NCBI RefSeq assembly: GCF_005144415.1
Contig: NZ_SWJE01000005.1
Span: 167,828-231,827 of the forward strand
Direction: 5' to 3'
DNA length: 64,000 nucleotides
From: Trinickia terrae
GTDB lineage: Bacteria; Pseudomonadota; Gammaproteobacteria; Burkholderiales; Burkholderiaceae
The translations under genes were made by a program, and so were the position numbers. Positions within the stretch are counted from its first letter, which is position 1, and each line of letters starts with the position of its first letter. Below are positions 27,407 through 35,633 of the stretch, one piece after another. The notes beneath the pieces are model-generated. The model was not told the DNA's origin and did no database searches. It was given only the letters and a program-made list of their open reading frames with translations.

Positions 27407-27485
27407 TGGGGGACGCTTGACGATTGCGGGACTGGCTGGGAGTAAAATCTTGCGTCAGTTCCTTCGCGTCAAGTGAGAGCGTCCA

Positions 27486-28277
27486 ATGCCGATTTGCTTC
27501 GTAATTCAGCCCTTCACCGACACCTACAACAAGCGATACGACGATCTGTACAAGCCAGCTATTGAAGCAGCGGGGATGACGGCCTATCGTGTCGATCAGG
27601 ACTCTTCGGCGACCGTGCTAGTCGAAGCAATCGAGAAGAACATCAAGCGGGCAGCAGTGTGCCTTGCGGACATCACGGAAGACAACCCGAACGTCTGGTA
27701 CGAACTTGGGTTTGCATACGCAGCCGGACGGCCAGTCGTCATGGCCTGTTCGGATGAACGGCAAAAGGCCGGGAAGCGATTTCCATTCGACATCCAGCAC
27801 CGGGCCATCGTCACTTACAAGACCGAATCTCCACGCGACTTTCAGGCGTTCAACGACAACCTGACCGAAAGACTAAAGTCCATGCTTGAACAGGGCGAAG
27901 TGCTGGAAGAGATGGCAGAGCAGTCGAGCGTCGCCAGCGTTGACGGTCTTTCTTCTCAGGAACTGAGCGTGCTTGCTGTAACAGCCAATAGCGTCGCCCA
28001 AGACGACCACGCCACGTCCGTATGGTCGGTTAGGAATGACTGTGAACGCGCGGGACTGAACAACCTTGGCTTCAACCTTGGGTTGCGGCGATTGAAGGTC
28101 AAGAAGTTTGTTGAAACGGTAGAAATTGAAGACGAGCGCGGTGAACCATACCCCGGTATTCAAGTGACTGATCAGGGGTGGCAGTGGATTGAAACAAACG
28201 AAGACAAGTTTACGTTTCACTCAGCGAGCGCGAAGAAGGGCGGCTTCGAAGACATGGACGACAGCGTTCCCTTCTAG
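27486..28277 (+). CDS. TIR / nucleoside deoxyribosyltransferase-like protein with C-terminal winged helix
   Basis: 263 aa. Residues 1-140 resemble nucleoside 2-deoxyribosyltransferase/TIR-like domains: CFVIQPF, YDDLYKPAIEAAGM, AAVCLADITEDNPNVWYELGFAYA. The Glu in WYELG is where such enzymes place the catalytic acid that attacks the N-glycosidic bond of nucleotides or NAD. Residues 150-240 look like a winged-helix DNA-binding or adaptor domain (LSSQELSVLAVTANS, GLRRLKVKKFVETVE). In a defence island this could be an NADase-type effector, but no sensor partner is recognised. Confidence 0.65.
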   Translation: MPICFVIQPFTDTYNKRYDDLYKPAIEAAGMTAYRVDQDSSATVLVEAIEKNIKRAAVCLADITEDNPNVWYELGFAYAAGRPVVMACSDERQKAGKRFPFDIQHRAIVTYKTESPRDFQAFNDNLTERLKSMLEQGEVLEEMAEQSSVASVDGLSSQELSVLAVTANSVAQDDHATSVWSVRNDCERAGLNNLGFNLGLRRLKVKKFVETVEIEDERGEPYPGIQVTDQGWQWIETNEDKFTFHSASAKKGGFEDMDDSVPF

Positions 28278-28399
28278 TCAGTTTCTAGGTGGGCGGATGA
28301 TATGTCGAGAATCACGAACATACTTGGTGCTGTTGCGACGACGGAACGTCAGAACGGCTGAGCAGTCCTAGTTCAAACAGCGATTCAGAGACCCGCGTC

Positions 28400-28843
28400 A
28401 TGGTTAGCCGGAAGCATCCACACCGCCGACGCGAACTGCTGAGTCGATTCGGGCGAATCACAAGGTGGGACGCGAGTCTAACGGAGCGCGTGGACCGCCC
28501 ACGCGGTTATCCACCCGAGCGCGAAAGTCGTGCATCGATTCTGTTGCAAGGGGAGTTCACCGAACCGGTGCGCGATGTGACCCAGTTCTTGATTCAAGTC
28601 TCCCCGACTGACCAACTGGGTATTGGCAATGCCGATGTGCCTAACATTGGCGCGTTCATCTCGCTCAAACCGGAGTTACAGGGCGTCGTTGACATGACGG
28701 AGAGTCGCTTTCAGGAATTGTTAACGCTGGCCGCGTCCGGTCGCTTGGAGTGGTGCCACGTCGCGTTCACGGTTCCATTTCGGCGGTCCGCGTTGATCAC
28801 CAGTATTGATTTCACGACACGCCCGCCCGATGAAGAAACGTAA
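28400..28843 (+). CDS. Unknown protein
   Basis: 147 aa, no recognised family. The N-terminus is Arg/His-rich, the middle contains FTEPVRDVTQFLIQVSP and the C-terminus alternates strands. ATG 28400 lacks a strong ribosome site (GACCCGCGTC precedes), so a later start is possible. It converges with the integrase gene. Confidence 0.5.
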   Translation: MVSRKHPHRRRELLSRFGRITRWDASLTERVDRPRGYPPERESRASILLQGEFTEPVRDVTQFLIQVSPTDQLGIGNADVPNIGAFISLKPELQGVVDMTESRFQELLTLAASGRLEWCHVAFTVPFRRSALITSIDFTTRPPDEET

Positions 28844-28918
28844 GGGTTGAGCGGACACTGATCGATCCACCGCGCGGCGCGGGCGATGGACCGATAACCA
28901 ATGCTGTTTCAGCTACGG

Positions 28919-29899
28919 TTAGCCGAGCTTCATTGCCAATTCGCCAGCATCAATCGAGACGTACCGTTGAAGCATGTTGGCGGTTGTGTGACCGGATATG
29001 GCGCGAAGTTCCAGAATCGAGAGTCCCTGCTTTGCCAATCTTGTCAGCGCGTCATGTCGGAGATCGTGGAATGTGAAGTTGGCGATACCGGCCCGCACAA
29101 CCGCTCGTTCGTATGCCTGTTTAACCGTCTCCATGGATACAGGGAAGACCCGTCCGTCAAGGCTGTGGGGTAGTGCTTCAAGCATGGTGACGCACGTTGT
29201 GGATAGCGGAATCCTTCGCGGCTGCCCGGCCTTTGTTACCTGTAGGGTTGCCGTCCGATGTGCCAAGTCAACGTATTGCCATCTCAGTGCAAGGATTTCG
29301 CCGCGTCGTGCAGCAGTTTCGAGCGCAAAGATGACGACAGGCTTGATCCACGGGTTGCGGCACTGACCGCAAGCCGATATGAGCGCGGTCCTTTCGGATG
29401 CGGTCAGCACGCGGTCACGGGCCTTCCCGGATCGTGGCTTCCTGATAAGGCTAACGGGATTGCTGGGAAGCTGAACGCCCCACTCGCGGATCGCGACGCT
29501 GAAAACGTGTCCGAGAAGCTGAAGCTCCCGCAGTGCGGTGCCGGACGAAACTTCTCCAAGTCGGGCATCCCGCCACGCCGCGACCATCTGCGGCGTTATT
29601 AAGGACAGTGCGTGCTTCGCAAGGCTGAGTTTCTTGAAACTTTCGATTCTGTACGATTCGGCGCGGGTTCCACGCTTGCCACTGCTGACTTCCTTCGCGT
29701 ATCGGTCGAGAAGTTCGCCCAAGGTCGTTTGGCGATCTTGGGGGCTGTCGATCCACTGCCCGGCATCGATGAGACGTTCCTGCTGTCTCGCCCACTTCTC
29801 CGCATCTTTCTTCAGGGTGAACGTTTTCGATTGGACCGGGTAGCCTTTTCGTTTGATGATCGCCTGCCAGCGGTCGGCACGTTGTCGTATGGTTGCCAT
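28919..29899 (-). CDS. int: Tyrosine integrase of island 1
   Basis: 326 aa. N-terminal arm-binding domain (TIRQRADRWQAIIKRKG), SAM-like core-binding domain, and catalytic domain with Arg in TAARRGEILAL, HDLRHD, SGHT and the nucleophile Tyr in MLQRYVS. All catalytic residues are intact. ATG 29899 was chosen because GGAGA lies 5 bases upstream; the open frame before it overlaps the arm sites. It lies within 100 bases of the right att repeat, reading inward. Confidence 0.95.
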   Translation of the reverse strand: MATIRQRADRWQAIIKRKGYPVQSKTFTLKKDAEKWARQQERLIDAGQWIDSPQDRQTTLGELLDRYAKEVSSGKRGTRAESYRIESFKKLSLAKHALSLITPQMVAAWRDARLGEVSSGTALRELQLLGHVFSVAIREWGVQLPSNPVSLIRKPRSGKARDRVLTASERTALISACGQCRNPWIKPVVIFALETAARRGEILALRWQYVDLAHRTATLQVTKAGQPRRIPLSTTCVTMLEALPHSLDGRVFPVSMETVKQAYERAVVRAGIANFTFHDLRHDALTRLAKQGLSILELRAISGHTTANMLQRYVSIDAGELAMKLG

Positions 29900-29909
29900 C
29901 ACTTCTCCA

Positions 29910-29929
29910 AGGGTGACAGCAGGGTGACA
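29910..29929 (+). promoter_or_regulatory. Right arm-type integrase site candidate
   Basis: AGGGTGACA-GC-AGGGTGACA, matching the doublet at 12788-12807 in sequence and orientation. It sits immediately upstream of the integrase start, so binding there could also repress integrase expression. Confidence 0.65.
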
Positions 29930-29998
29930 AGCCAGTTCGACGAATGGGGGCATCTAATGCTAACCCCTTGAATCATAAGATCGTTTGCACGGTCTGGA

Positions 29999-30065
<67 letters not shown>

Positions 30066-30076
30066 TTCGTTTAAAA

Positions 30077-30114
30077 ACAACGCACTACGTCTTGCGATGT
30101 AGTGCGTTGTTTTG
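30077..30114 (+). terminator. Displaced native terminator of tRNA-Ala
   Basis: Stem ACAACGCACTAC/GTAGTGCGTTGT with 10-base loop and TTTT tail, directly after attR. Its position relative to the repeat shows it originally ended the tRNA transcript before the island was inserted. Confidence 0.85.
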
Positions 30115-30129
30115 CATTTGGATGCAGAT

Positions 30130-30161
30130 TTTGGCACATTGTGTGTGCCAAATTTGTGCCA
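30130..30161. promoter_or_regulatory. Clustered TTTGGCACA / TGTGCCAAA / TTTGTGCCA motifs
   Basis: TTTGGCACA at 30130-30138 and its perfect inverted copy at 30144-30152, followed directly by TTTGTGCCA (30153-30161). Just past attR, such motif clusters are typical integrase arm sites and may belong to an element other than island 1. Confidence 0.4.
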
Positions 30162-30646
30162 TCGCTATCCCGCCGCATGCCTTCCCATCTGCATGACACT
30201 GCCGCACACTGCTGGTAGACTCTCATTGCCCGAGAAATTTGGGTTTGCCGCGCGCTGAAGACGTACAGAACGGCTACGAGACAAAAGCAAAGGATGGATG
30301 CGGGTAGCGCCGCTCGCATCTAAGAAGCGTGGAGCCACGGACTATTCAGCAGCACCCACCATAAGCGGAATTGGTGGGAGAGCAAGAAAGGATGCCCTAT
30401 TGGGCAATCGCCAGGAGCGTATCCCGCCGGTCCGGATGAGGACGGTTTCAACAAAAGGTTGATACGCACCAGGAGAGCGGGCAAGCGAACGAGGGGGACA
30501 ACCCCGCCGAAGTTTTGAGACCGATGCGATGTCGGCCCTCTGCAGCTCAATCGAGCAACGCAAGGTCGTCTAGGCCAAGACTCGGTTCCGCGGACCTCAT
30601 CCGACTTGGCTGGTCATTGACCAGTCGGGATCGGAGGCGTTCGCCC
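30162..30646. other. Gene-free stretch before the plasmid-like replication module
   Basis: No supported gene. It contains the inverted pair GCGTATC (30417-30423) and GATACGC (30461-30467) and repeated CAGGAG motifs; these could belong to a small antisense RNA or replication control region, but nothing can be assigned. Confidence 0.3.
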
Positions 30647-30976
30647 ATGAAATCGCTCCTGACAGTAGAACAACTATCGCAGTATCTGCATAAATCCGTC
30701 GCAAGCATTCGTAGCGACGCGACGCGCAATCCCCAGTCCCTTCCACCGATTTGCCGCCTGCCGGGCACCAAGCGGTTGCTTTGGCGTCTGGAAGACGTCG
30801 AGCAATGGTTGGCGGCTCATGTCGAGGGTCTGTCTCGCCCAGCGGTCTCGGTTTTTTCCGATGAACCGCAACCACGCCGAGGCCGCCCTACCAAAGCCGA
30901 GCAGGTTGCGCGGCAGCGGACCCTGCATCGCAAGCGAGCCAGCGTCTATTCCATCGAAGCTACGGCCGAGGTGTGA
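30647..30976 (+). CDS. Helix-turn-helix DNA-binding protein of replication module
   Basis: 109 aa. The first 60 residues are an excisionase/MerR-like HTH (LLTVEQLSQYLHKSVASIRSD, then RLPGTKRLLWRLEDVEQWL), followed by an Arg-rich AT-hook-like tail (RRGRPTKAE). ATG 30647 follows GGAGG. Three bases separate it from the rep gene, so the two are co-transcribed; it is probably the copy-number or replication regulator of the former plasmid. Confidence 0.75.
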   Translation: MKSLLTVEQLSQYLHKSVASIRSDATRNPQSLPPICRLPGTKRLLWRLEDVEQWLAAHVEGLSRPAVSVFSDEPQPRRGRPTKAEQVARQRTLHRKRASVYSIEATAEV

Positions 30977-30979
30977 TCG

Positions 30980-31957
30980 ATGCAAGCTTTCATCGTCGAA
31001 GCGACGCCGCTGGCGTCGCCGGGCGAGGTTTGCGATGCGTCTGCATCGACGTATTCACGCCTTGCACCACTCAGGCACCGACAATGCGATTTCTTCGTCG
31101 CGGACATTCTCGATGCTTTGCCAAAGGACGACCTGGCAAGCATGGAGCACCCGCTTTTCGCCTTGCGCGCTGGCGACCGACGCATACGTGTGTACGAACG
31201 AAAAGAGACAAGGATAACGGTAAAGCCTGGAGTTGATGGTTGTGCGACGATCCACGACAAAGATCTATGGATCTACTGCATTAGTCAGTTGGTCGCGGCG
31301 AAGAACCGTGGTCGCGATATCACTCGCACGGTGCGCTTCACGGCTTACGATTTCCTGCATTCGACAAATCGCGACACCAGTGGCCGTGCCTATATTCGCA
31401 TGGGAGAGATGCTTGCACGACTCACCGGCACACGCATCGAAACCAACTTCGAGACGGCGGGCAAACGCGAACGTGGGTTCTTCGGATTGATCGATTCCGC
31501 CAAGGTCATCGAACGCGGCGGAGGCGACCGCATGGTAGCCGTGGAAGTAACCTTGCCAGATTGGCTGTTTCGCAGCGTGGACGCCATGCAGGTGAAGACC
31601 CTTTCGCAAAACTACTTCCGTTTGCGCAAGCCATTGGACCGGCGCATCTACGAGCTGGCCCGCAAGCACTGCGGCGATCAACCAACTTGGAAATCTAGTA
31701 TTGCCACGTTGCACGAAAAGAGCGGCAGCGCCGACAAGCTTTTCAAGTTCCGGGCAGCCGTCAAGGCCCTAGCGCTGTCCGGTGAGTTACCCGACTATCG
31801 CATGGCCTACGATCCTAAGTCCGACCACGTGACGTTCTATGCCAACGGCCCAAAGGGCTATCGGGCCGAGATCGCAGACATGATGAAGGGCTTGCCTCAC
31901 ACCCCGGCCAAGGCTCGCGAGAAGGCGCATGCTCGTAAGCTCGGTGGACTCAAATGA
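30980..31957 (+). CDS. repA: Plasmid replication initiator RepA (RPA family)
   Basis: 325 aa. Matches the replication initiator protein A family: FFVADILDALPKDD, KDLWIYCISQLVAAKNRG, RFTAYDFL, TSGRAYIRMGEMLARLTGTRIETN, GFFGLIDSAK. These proteins bind iterons and open a plasmid origin with DnaA. A DnaA box and three iterons begin within 25-60 bases of the stop codon, so this is a coherent origin module now in a chromosomal context. No partition or mobilisation genes remain. Confidence 0.88.
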   Translation: MQAFIVEATPLASPGEVCDASASTYSRLAPLRHRQCDFFVADILDALPKDDLASMEHPLFALRAGDRRIRVYERKETRITVKPGVDGCATIHDKDLWIYCISQLVAAKNRGRDITRTVRFTAYDFLHSTNRDTSGRAYIRMGEMLARLTGTRIETNFETAGKRERGFFGLIDSAKVIERGGGDRMVAVEVTLPDWLFRSVDAMQVKTLSQNYFRLRKPLDRRIYELARKHCGDQPTWKSSIATLHEKSGSADKLFKFRAAVKALALSGELPDYRMAYDPKSDHVTFYANGPKGYRAEIADMMKGLPHTPAKAREKAHARKLGGLK

Positions 31958-31980
31958 TGCTGAAATCGCGTGCCGGCAGT

Positions 31981-31989
31981 TGTGGATAA
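31981..31989 (-). promoter_or_regulatory. DnaA box
   Basis: TGTGGATAA, the exact reverse complement of the consensus TTATCCACA, 24 bases after repA and just before the iterons. Confidence 0.75.
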
Positions 31990-32013
31990 CCTGCTCTCGC
32001 CTGTGAATTACCA

Positions 32014-32086
32014 CGTGCCTTTAGGGATGCAGCCAAGTGGATTACACGTGCCTTTAGGGATGAGCCACTTCGTGCTTTTAGGGATG
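32014..32086 (+). repeat. Three iterons of the plasmid-type origin
   Basis: CGTGCCTTTAGGGATG at 32014-32029 and 32047-32062, and CGTGCTTTTAGGGATG (one mismatch) at 32071-32086, all in the same orientation. Spacings are 33 and 24 bases. An AT-rich stretch with TCTATATAAACC near 32148 follows and could be the melting region. Confidence 0.82.
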
Positions 32087-32344
32087 AGAACATCCCCATG
32101 AGCCTTGCACCGCAAGGGCTTCAAGAACCGTAACGCGCGCGCGATTTAACTCTATATAAACCTTAACATCGGAGTCGTGTTTAGGGGGGCGTGCAAAGCC
32201 GTGAGTCTCGGCGGAAGCCCTCATTCTTTGTCTAATTTGCGCGCCCAGCCCGCATTGCGATTTGGTTCGTATCTTGTTGCCGAGAGCTACGCCCGATGAC
32301 ATTCGAGCCAGGGCCGGCCGTTTAACCGACGCGTAATATCCATC

Positions 32345-32382
32345 GTCGATAAGAATGAATAAGGAATATTCTTCTTATCGAC
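32345..32382. promoter_or_regulatory. 11-bp perfect inverted repeat
   Basis: GTCGATAAGAA and TTCTTATCGAC separated by 16 AT-rich bases, about 260 bases beyond the iterons. It could be a partition site, operator or cruciform; no T run supports a terminator. Confidence 0.5.
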
Positions 32383-32425
32383 TACCGCAATGGGGCCCAT
32401 TACATCGAACCGAGCCGGAGCGACC

Positions 32426-32716
32426 ATGACTGAAAGCAGCAACGGAGGGCAGTCGAGCCCCAACGTCACTTCGGAACCGAGCGACAAGGCTGCGAACGCG
32501 GCCGGCACGTTGATCGAGGATGCTTGGAGCGAGCAGGATGCCATCGCAAGCCGTTCCGCCTCGTCTGATGTGCCACAGCCAACCTTCCTAGACGATGACG
32601 GCCCCGACCTCGATGTTCCTCTGTTCATTACGAAGGCCAACGCCCGCGAACTATTCGGTCTACGCCCCGGCGAAACTGTAGCCCAGGCGTTAGCTCGCAA
32701 GGACGAGGAATACTAG
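32426..32716 (+). CDS. Small unknown protein near the plasmid-type origin
   Basis: 96 aa, acidic and low in complexity at the N-terminus (TESSNGGQSSPN), with a C-terminal segment VPLFITKANARELFGLRPGETVAQAL. No family recognised. ATG 32426 follows CGGAG. The position just after the origin fits a small plasmid maintenance gene. Confidence 0.5.
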   Translation: MTESSNGGQSSPNVTSEPSDKAANAAGTLIEDAWSEQDAIASRSASSDVPQPTFLDDDGPDLDVPLFITKANARELFGLRPGETVAQALARKDEEY

Positions 32717-32838
32717 GCGTGGACTCGCCTGCGATTAGAAAATCCGAATCCACGGTCTGGCTCCGCCGAGTTCGTTAACAACAGGCGACAACGTGAAGCG
32801 TCAGTGCGGTCGATCAGTAAGTCCGCGATCTCCATCCG

Positions 32839-34689
32839 CTAGACGAGCATCGCGTGGATCCTTTTGAGCCAGCCCGATACCTCGCCGGCCGCATCTATCT
32901 CCGCAAGTCTGGCGGGGCTCATTTTGGCGGCGGCGTCGCGGTTGAGGCGCTTTTTGACCCGATTGACCTTGTCGCCCAACTCCTTGGCGTCAGACAATAC
33001 GTCCGCCCATGGCTTCGCGCTACCGGACGACTCGTGAACAGACTTCGCCACGATCAACGGAACATCGCAGGTATCGGTATAGGCGACCACGATACCGTTC
33101 ATGCCTTCCGCGATGGCGCCCGCGTGCAAATAGTTTTCGAGTTCTCGTTTCGCTGTTATGACAGCCCAAGATCCGTCGGTGCGTGCGTTGACCGTATTGC
33201 ATTCCGCTTGATACTTCGGCGGGATAGCGTCGTCACGATCATAGATATGAATTTCTGGAAGTTTCAGGTTTCGCAGATAGTGTTTCGCAACCCATTGTTT
33301 GAGCGAGCCTCCGCCGAGAGGGACAAGTGCGACGCGGTTATCGTTGGTAAAGTCAACGACATCAACCATACTTGGTTTCAGCATGGAACTGATACGCTCA
33401 AGGAATTCGATATCGTTAGTTCCTTCGACGAAGACCAGTGCTTGGACCCGCCGATCAGGCAGGACGCCGAGTTCGTTTGCAATGGTGGCCAAATCGTCGT
33501 CAGTGCAATGAACGACGGTCGCCGTACCGTCGGCCTGTTTTCGCACACACCGCAAGCTATCGCTTGGCAGAAGCCCGGCTAGCCCCGGCGTGTGGGAAGT
33601 GACCAGAACTTGTGTGTTCTCGTCTACGGCGAGTTCCTTAAGCGCCTGGACCAGCAAGCGCTGGTTGTCGGGGTGTTGCGACGTTTCCGGCTCCTCGATC
33701 GCGTAGATGACGCTCAATGCGCCTTTCTCTGTCCGTCGTCTCTCTGCTTCGGCCCGGAAGAAGTTCAGGAGAATGAGGCGGCGAACACCGCTCCCGCGCT
33801 TATTGATGGGTATGTCATTGTCGCCAACAAGGCCAAATTTGAAGACATCCCATTTCGGGTCGGTCTTGAAAAATGGTTTAAGCTCGCTCGCCAGCCGAGC
33901 ATCCATCTCGTTCAATTTTCCCAACGTCCGCTTCGCGACATCCTCTGCCCGAAGTCTGACCGCATCTTCGATCTTCTTCAGATCGTCCGCCATCTCCTTC
34001 AACGCTTGTGTGATCGCGAATTTGAGTGGGCTTTGAACCTCCTCGTCGCCGTCCTGACTCGGTCGGTCCGAGCGGAATAGCGCGTACATAGGAAGCTGCG
34101 GCCTGAGCTGATCCCAAACCTTCTTGGCATCCTCCTTGTCGAGCGGTAGCAGCCGGCGCTCTGGCACTAGCGGTTGACAGGCAATACGGATCGCTTGCCG
34201 CATGCTCCCGTTTATCGCCAAGTTCACGGTCGACTCGTCGATGCCCAGCTTTTTGATTCTGGTTTTCAGGTCGCTGTTTTTGAGCGTGAGCAGATCGGCG
34301 GCATCGGCATTAGTCGGATGCAGAGCAGCCGCGAAAACCGCTTCTTTCGGGGTTTTGCTCGAACAGTCCCACTCCTTAATGATTTCCAGCTCGCCTTTTT
34401 CGTTCAGCAGATGCTCGGCAGCGAGGGACGTGTGGGCAGCGGCGTCGAGGACGATGTCGATAGGCAGGCTTGTGAAGGCGCAGCCGATGCGGATCGTCGT
34501 GCCGGTCCCGTGCACGCATGCGTCGCCGCGTTCCGGTTTGCCATCGTTAAAGAAGATTTCGAGTGCTTCCAGGATCGTTGATTTGCCCGCGTCGTTCTTG
34601 CCAATGAAGGCGGTCAGATCGTCGACCTCGATCCGGACGCTTTGGGCGTATCCACGGAAATTTTCAAGAATTACAGCAGCGAGTTTCAC
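32839..34689 (-). CDS. OLD-family ATP-dependent nuclease (AAA ATPase + TOPRIM)
   Basis: 616 aa. SMC/RecF-like ATPase with Walker A GKNDAGKST near residue 31, signature-like RGSGVRRLILL and Walker B YAIEEPETSQHP near 330, then a switch His (VTSHTPGL). The C-terminal TOPRIM domain shows FVEGTNDIEFL and YDRDDA with the metal-binding acids. OLD proteins nick or cut DNA; related ATPase-TOPRIM proteins include GajA of Gabija. No UvrD-like GajB neighbour is present, so it is not a standard Gabija pair. It lies 147 bases downstream of the restriction genes in the same orientation. Confidence 0.88.
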   Translation of the reverse strand: MKLAAVILENFRGYAQSVRIEVDDLTAFIGKNDAGKSTILEALEIFFNDGKPERGDACVHGTGTTIRIGCAFTSLPIDIVLDAAAHTSLAAEHLLNEKGELEIIKEWDCSSKTPKEAVFAAALHPTNADAADLLTLKNSDLKTRIKKLGIDESTVNLAINGSMRQAIRIACQPLVPERRLLPLDKEDAKKVWDQLRPQLPMYALFRSDRPSQDGDEEVQSPLKFAITQALKEMADDLKKIEDAVRLRAEDVAKRTLGKLNEMDARLASELKPFFKTDPKWDVFKFGLVGDNDIPINKRGSGVRRLILLNFFRAEAERRRTEKGALSVIYAIEEPETSQHPDNQRLLVQALKELAVDENTQVLVTSHTPGLAGLLPSDSLRCVRKQADGTATVVHCTDDDLATIANELGVLPDRRVQALVFVEGTNDIEFLERISSMLKPSMVDVVDFTNDNRVALVPLGGGSLKQWVAKHYLRNLKLPEIHIYDRDDAIPPKYQAECNTVNARTDGSWAVITAKRELENYLHAGAIAEGMNGIVVAYTDTCDVPLIVAKSVHESSGSAKPWADVLSDAKELGDKVNRVKKRLNRDAAAKMSPARLAEIDAAGEVSGWLKRIHAMLV

Positions 34690-34835
34690 AAAGCCCCCCG
34701 ACGAATGTGGTTCACCGAATTAGCAGTTTCCTAACGCCTTAAATTGCTCGAAATACGTCTCGCCCTACAACTACGTCGATGGATCTGAGCCACTCGGAGA
34801 GTGGCTGGTCGCGTAACGGCTGCGGCGGCCGCGAG

Positions 34836-35633
34836 CTACGTCCGGTAAGCGACGATCTCGCCTTGATCGAGATCTCCCGCCGGCACCAGCTTGTAATGCC
34901 GCTCTTCGACGACCTTGAGCCGATCGCCCTCGATTTTTAGCTCGAACAACGCAATTTGATCGCTACTGATGAATTGAGCTGAGATTGGTCGGCATCGCAA
35001 CGTCGGATACTTTTGTACGCACCAAGCCGTATCCTGCGCGGTTTGCACCGTCGAAATTTGGTCGTTGCCCCCCTTTGCTTGTACGGGGATTACATAGTGG
35101 CAACCATACTTGTCGAGACCGACGTAAAGTTCGTCGATCTCGATTTGCCCCATACCCTTGACGCTGGTGCGCAAATGGTTTTGAAGCGAGAACGTAGTAA
35201 GGCCAAGGAAAATGTCGATGAGCCGGTTGTAACGCACCTTGGCGAGCAGTGCCTGCTCATCGTCGAGCGCGTAGGCCGCGATGATTTCCGGCGTGCTATC
35301 AGGGATACGAATAACAGCGAGATTCGGATTCGGCACGATGCGATTGGCGGTCGCTAGCCGAAAGCGGTACTTCGAACGTCCTACCAACTCGATAATCCAT
35401 TCGCGTTCCTTCGGTTGCGTGGCGATGACCTTCGCCGGCATGGGGACGCGAAATCGCATAGCATAGATTACGTCGCCCAAGTTGTCGGGCAGGACGATGT
35501 CAAGCTCCTCGGCAGCATCTTTGAGCGCCTTGCGCTCGAAAGGAATCTCGGTAGCGCCTTTGCTGTATCCATCAAAAAAAATTTTTTCGATGAGCTGGTG
35601 ATAGCGTGTGGGACCTTTGACTTTGTTGTTCAT
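34836..35633 (-). CDS. Putative type II restriction endonuclease
   Basis: 265 aa. Its ATG overlaps the stop of the C5-methyltransferase (four bases), the usual tight linkage of a cognate pair. A PD-(D/E)xK-like core is visible: GQIEIDELYVGLD and, after a turn, YVIPVQAKGGND, giving Glu/Asp followed by QxK. The N-terminal half (IFFDGYSKGATEIPF, ELVGRSKYRFRL) is unrecognised. Recognition sequence unknown. The call is from context plus the nuclease-like core. Confidence 0.7.
   Translation of the reverse strand: MNNKVKGPTRYHQLIEKIFFDGYSKGATEIPFERKALKDAAEELDIVLPDNLGDVIYAMRFRVPMPAKVIATQPKEREWIIELVGRSKYRFRLATANRIVPNPNLAVIRIPDSTPEIIAAYALDDEQALLAKVRYNRLIDIFLGLTTFSLQNHLRTSVKGMGQIEIDELYVGLDKYGCHYVIPVQAKGGNDQISTVQTAQDTAWCVQKYPTLRCRPISAQFISSDQIALFELKIEGDRLKVVEERHYKLVPAGDLDQGEIVAYRT

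Larger units (their letters stand above)
12712..29998. mobile_element. Genomic island 1 integrated in tRNA-Ala, carrying defence genes and repeats
   Basis: 17.3 kb bounded by the 67-bp att repeats, with a tyrosine integrase transcribed away from the right end. Contents in order: DUF4145 protein, type ISP restriction enzyme, unknown secreted protein, AbiTii protein, membrane protein, HNH-like protein, repeat region (21.9-23.4 kb), zinc-ribbon protein, serine recombinase, XRE regulator, zinc-ribbon/LprI-like membrane protein, YbjN protein, TIR-like protein, unknown gene, integrase. No transfer, replication or phage structural genes are seen, so it is an integrative rather than conjugative element. 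Base composition is visibly less GC-rich than the flanks. Confidence 0.92.

Noticed and set aside
32839..34689. Gabija system
   Set aside because: The ATPase-TOPRIM protein resembles GajA in layout but no UvrD-like GajB lies next to it.
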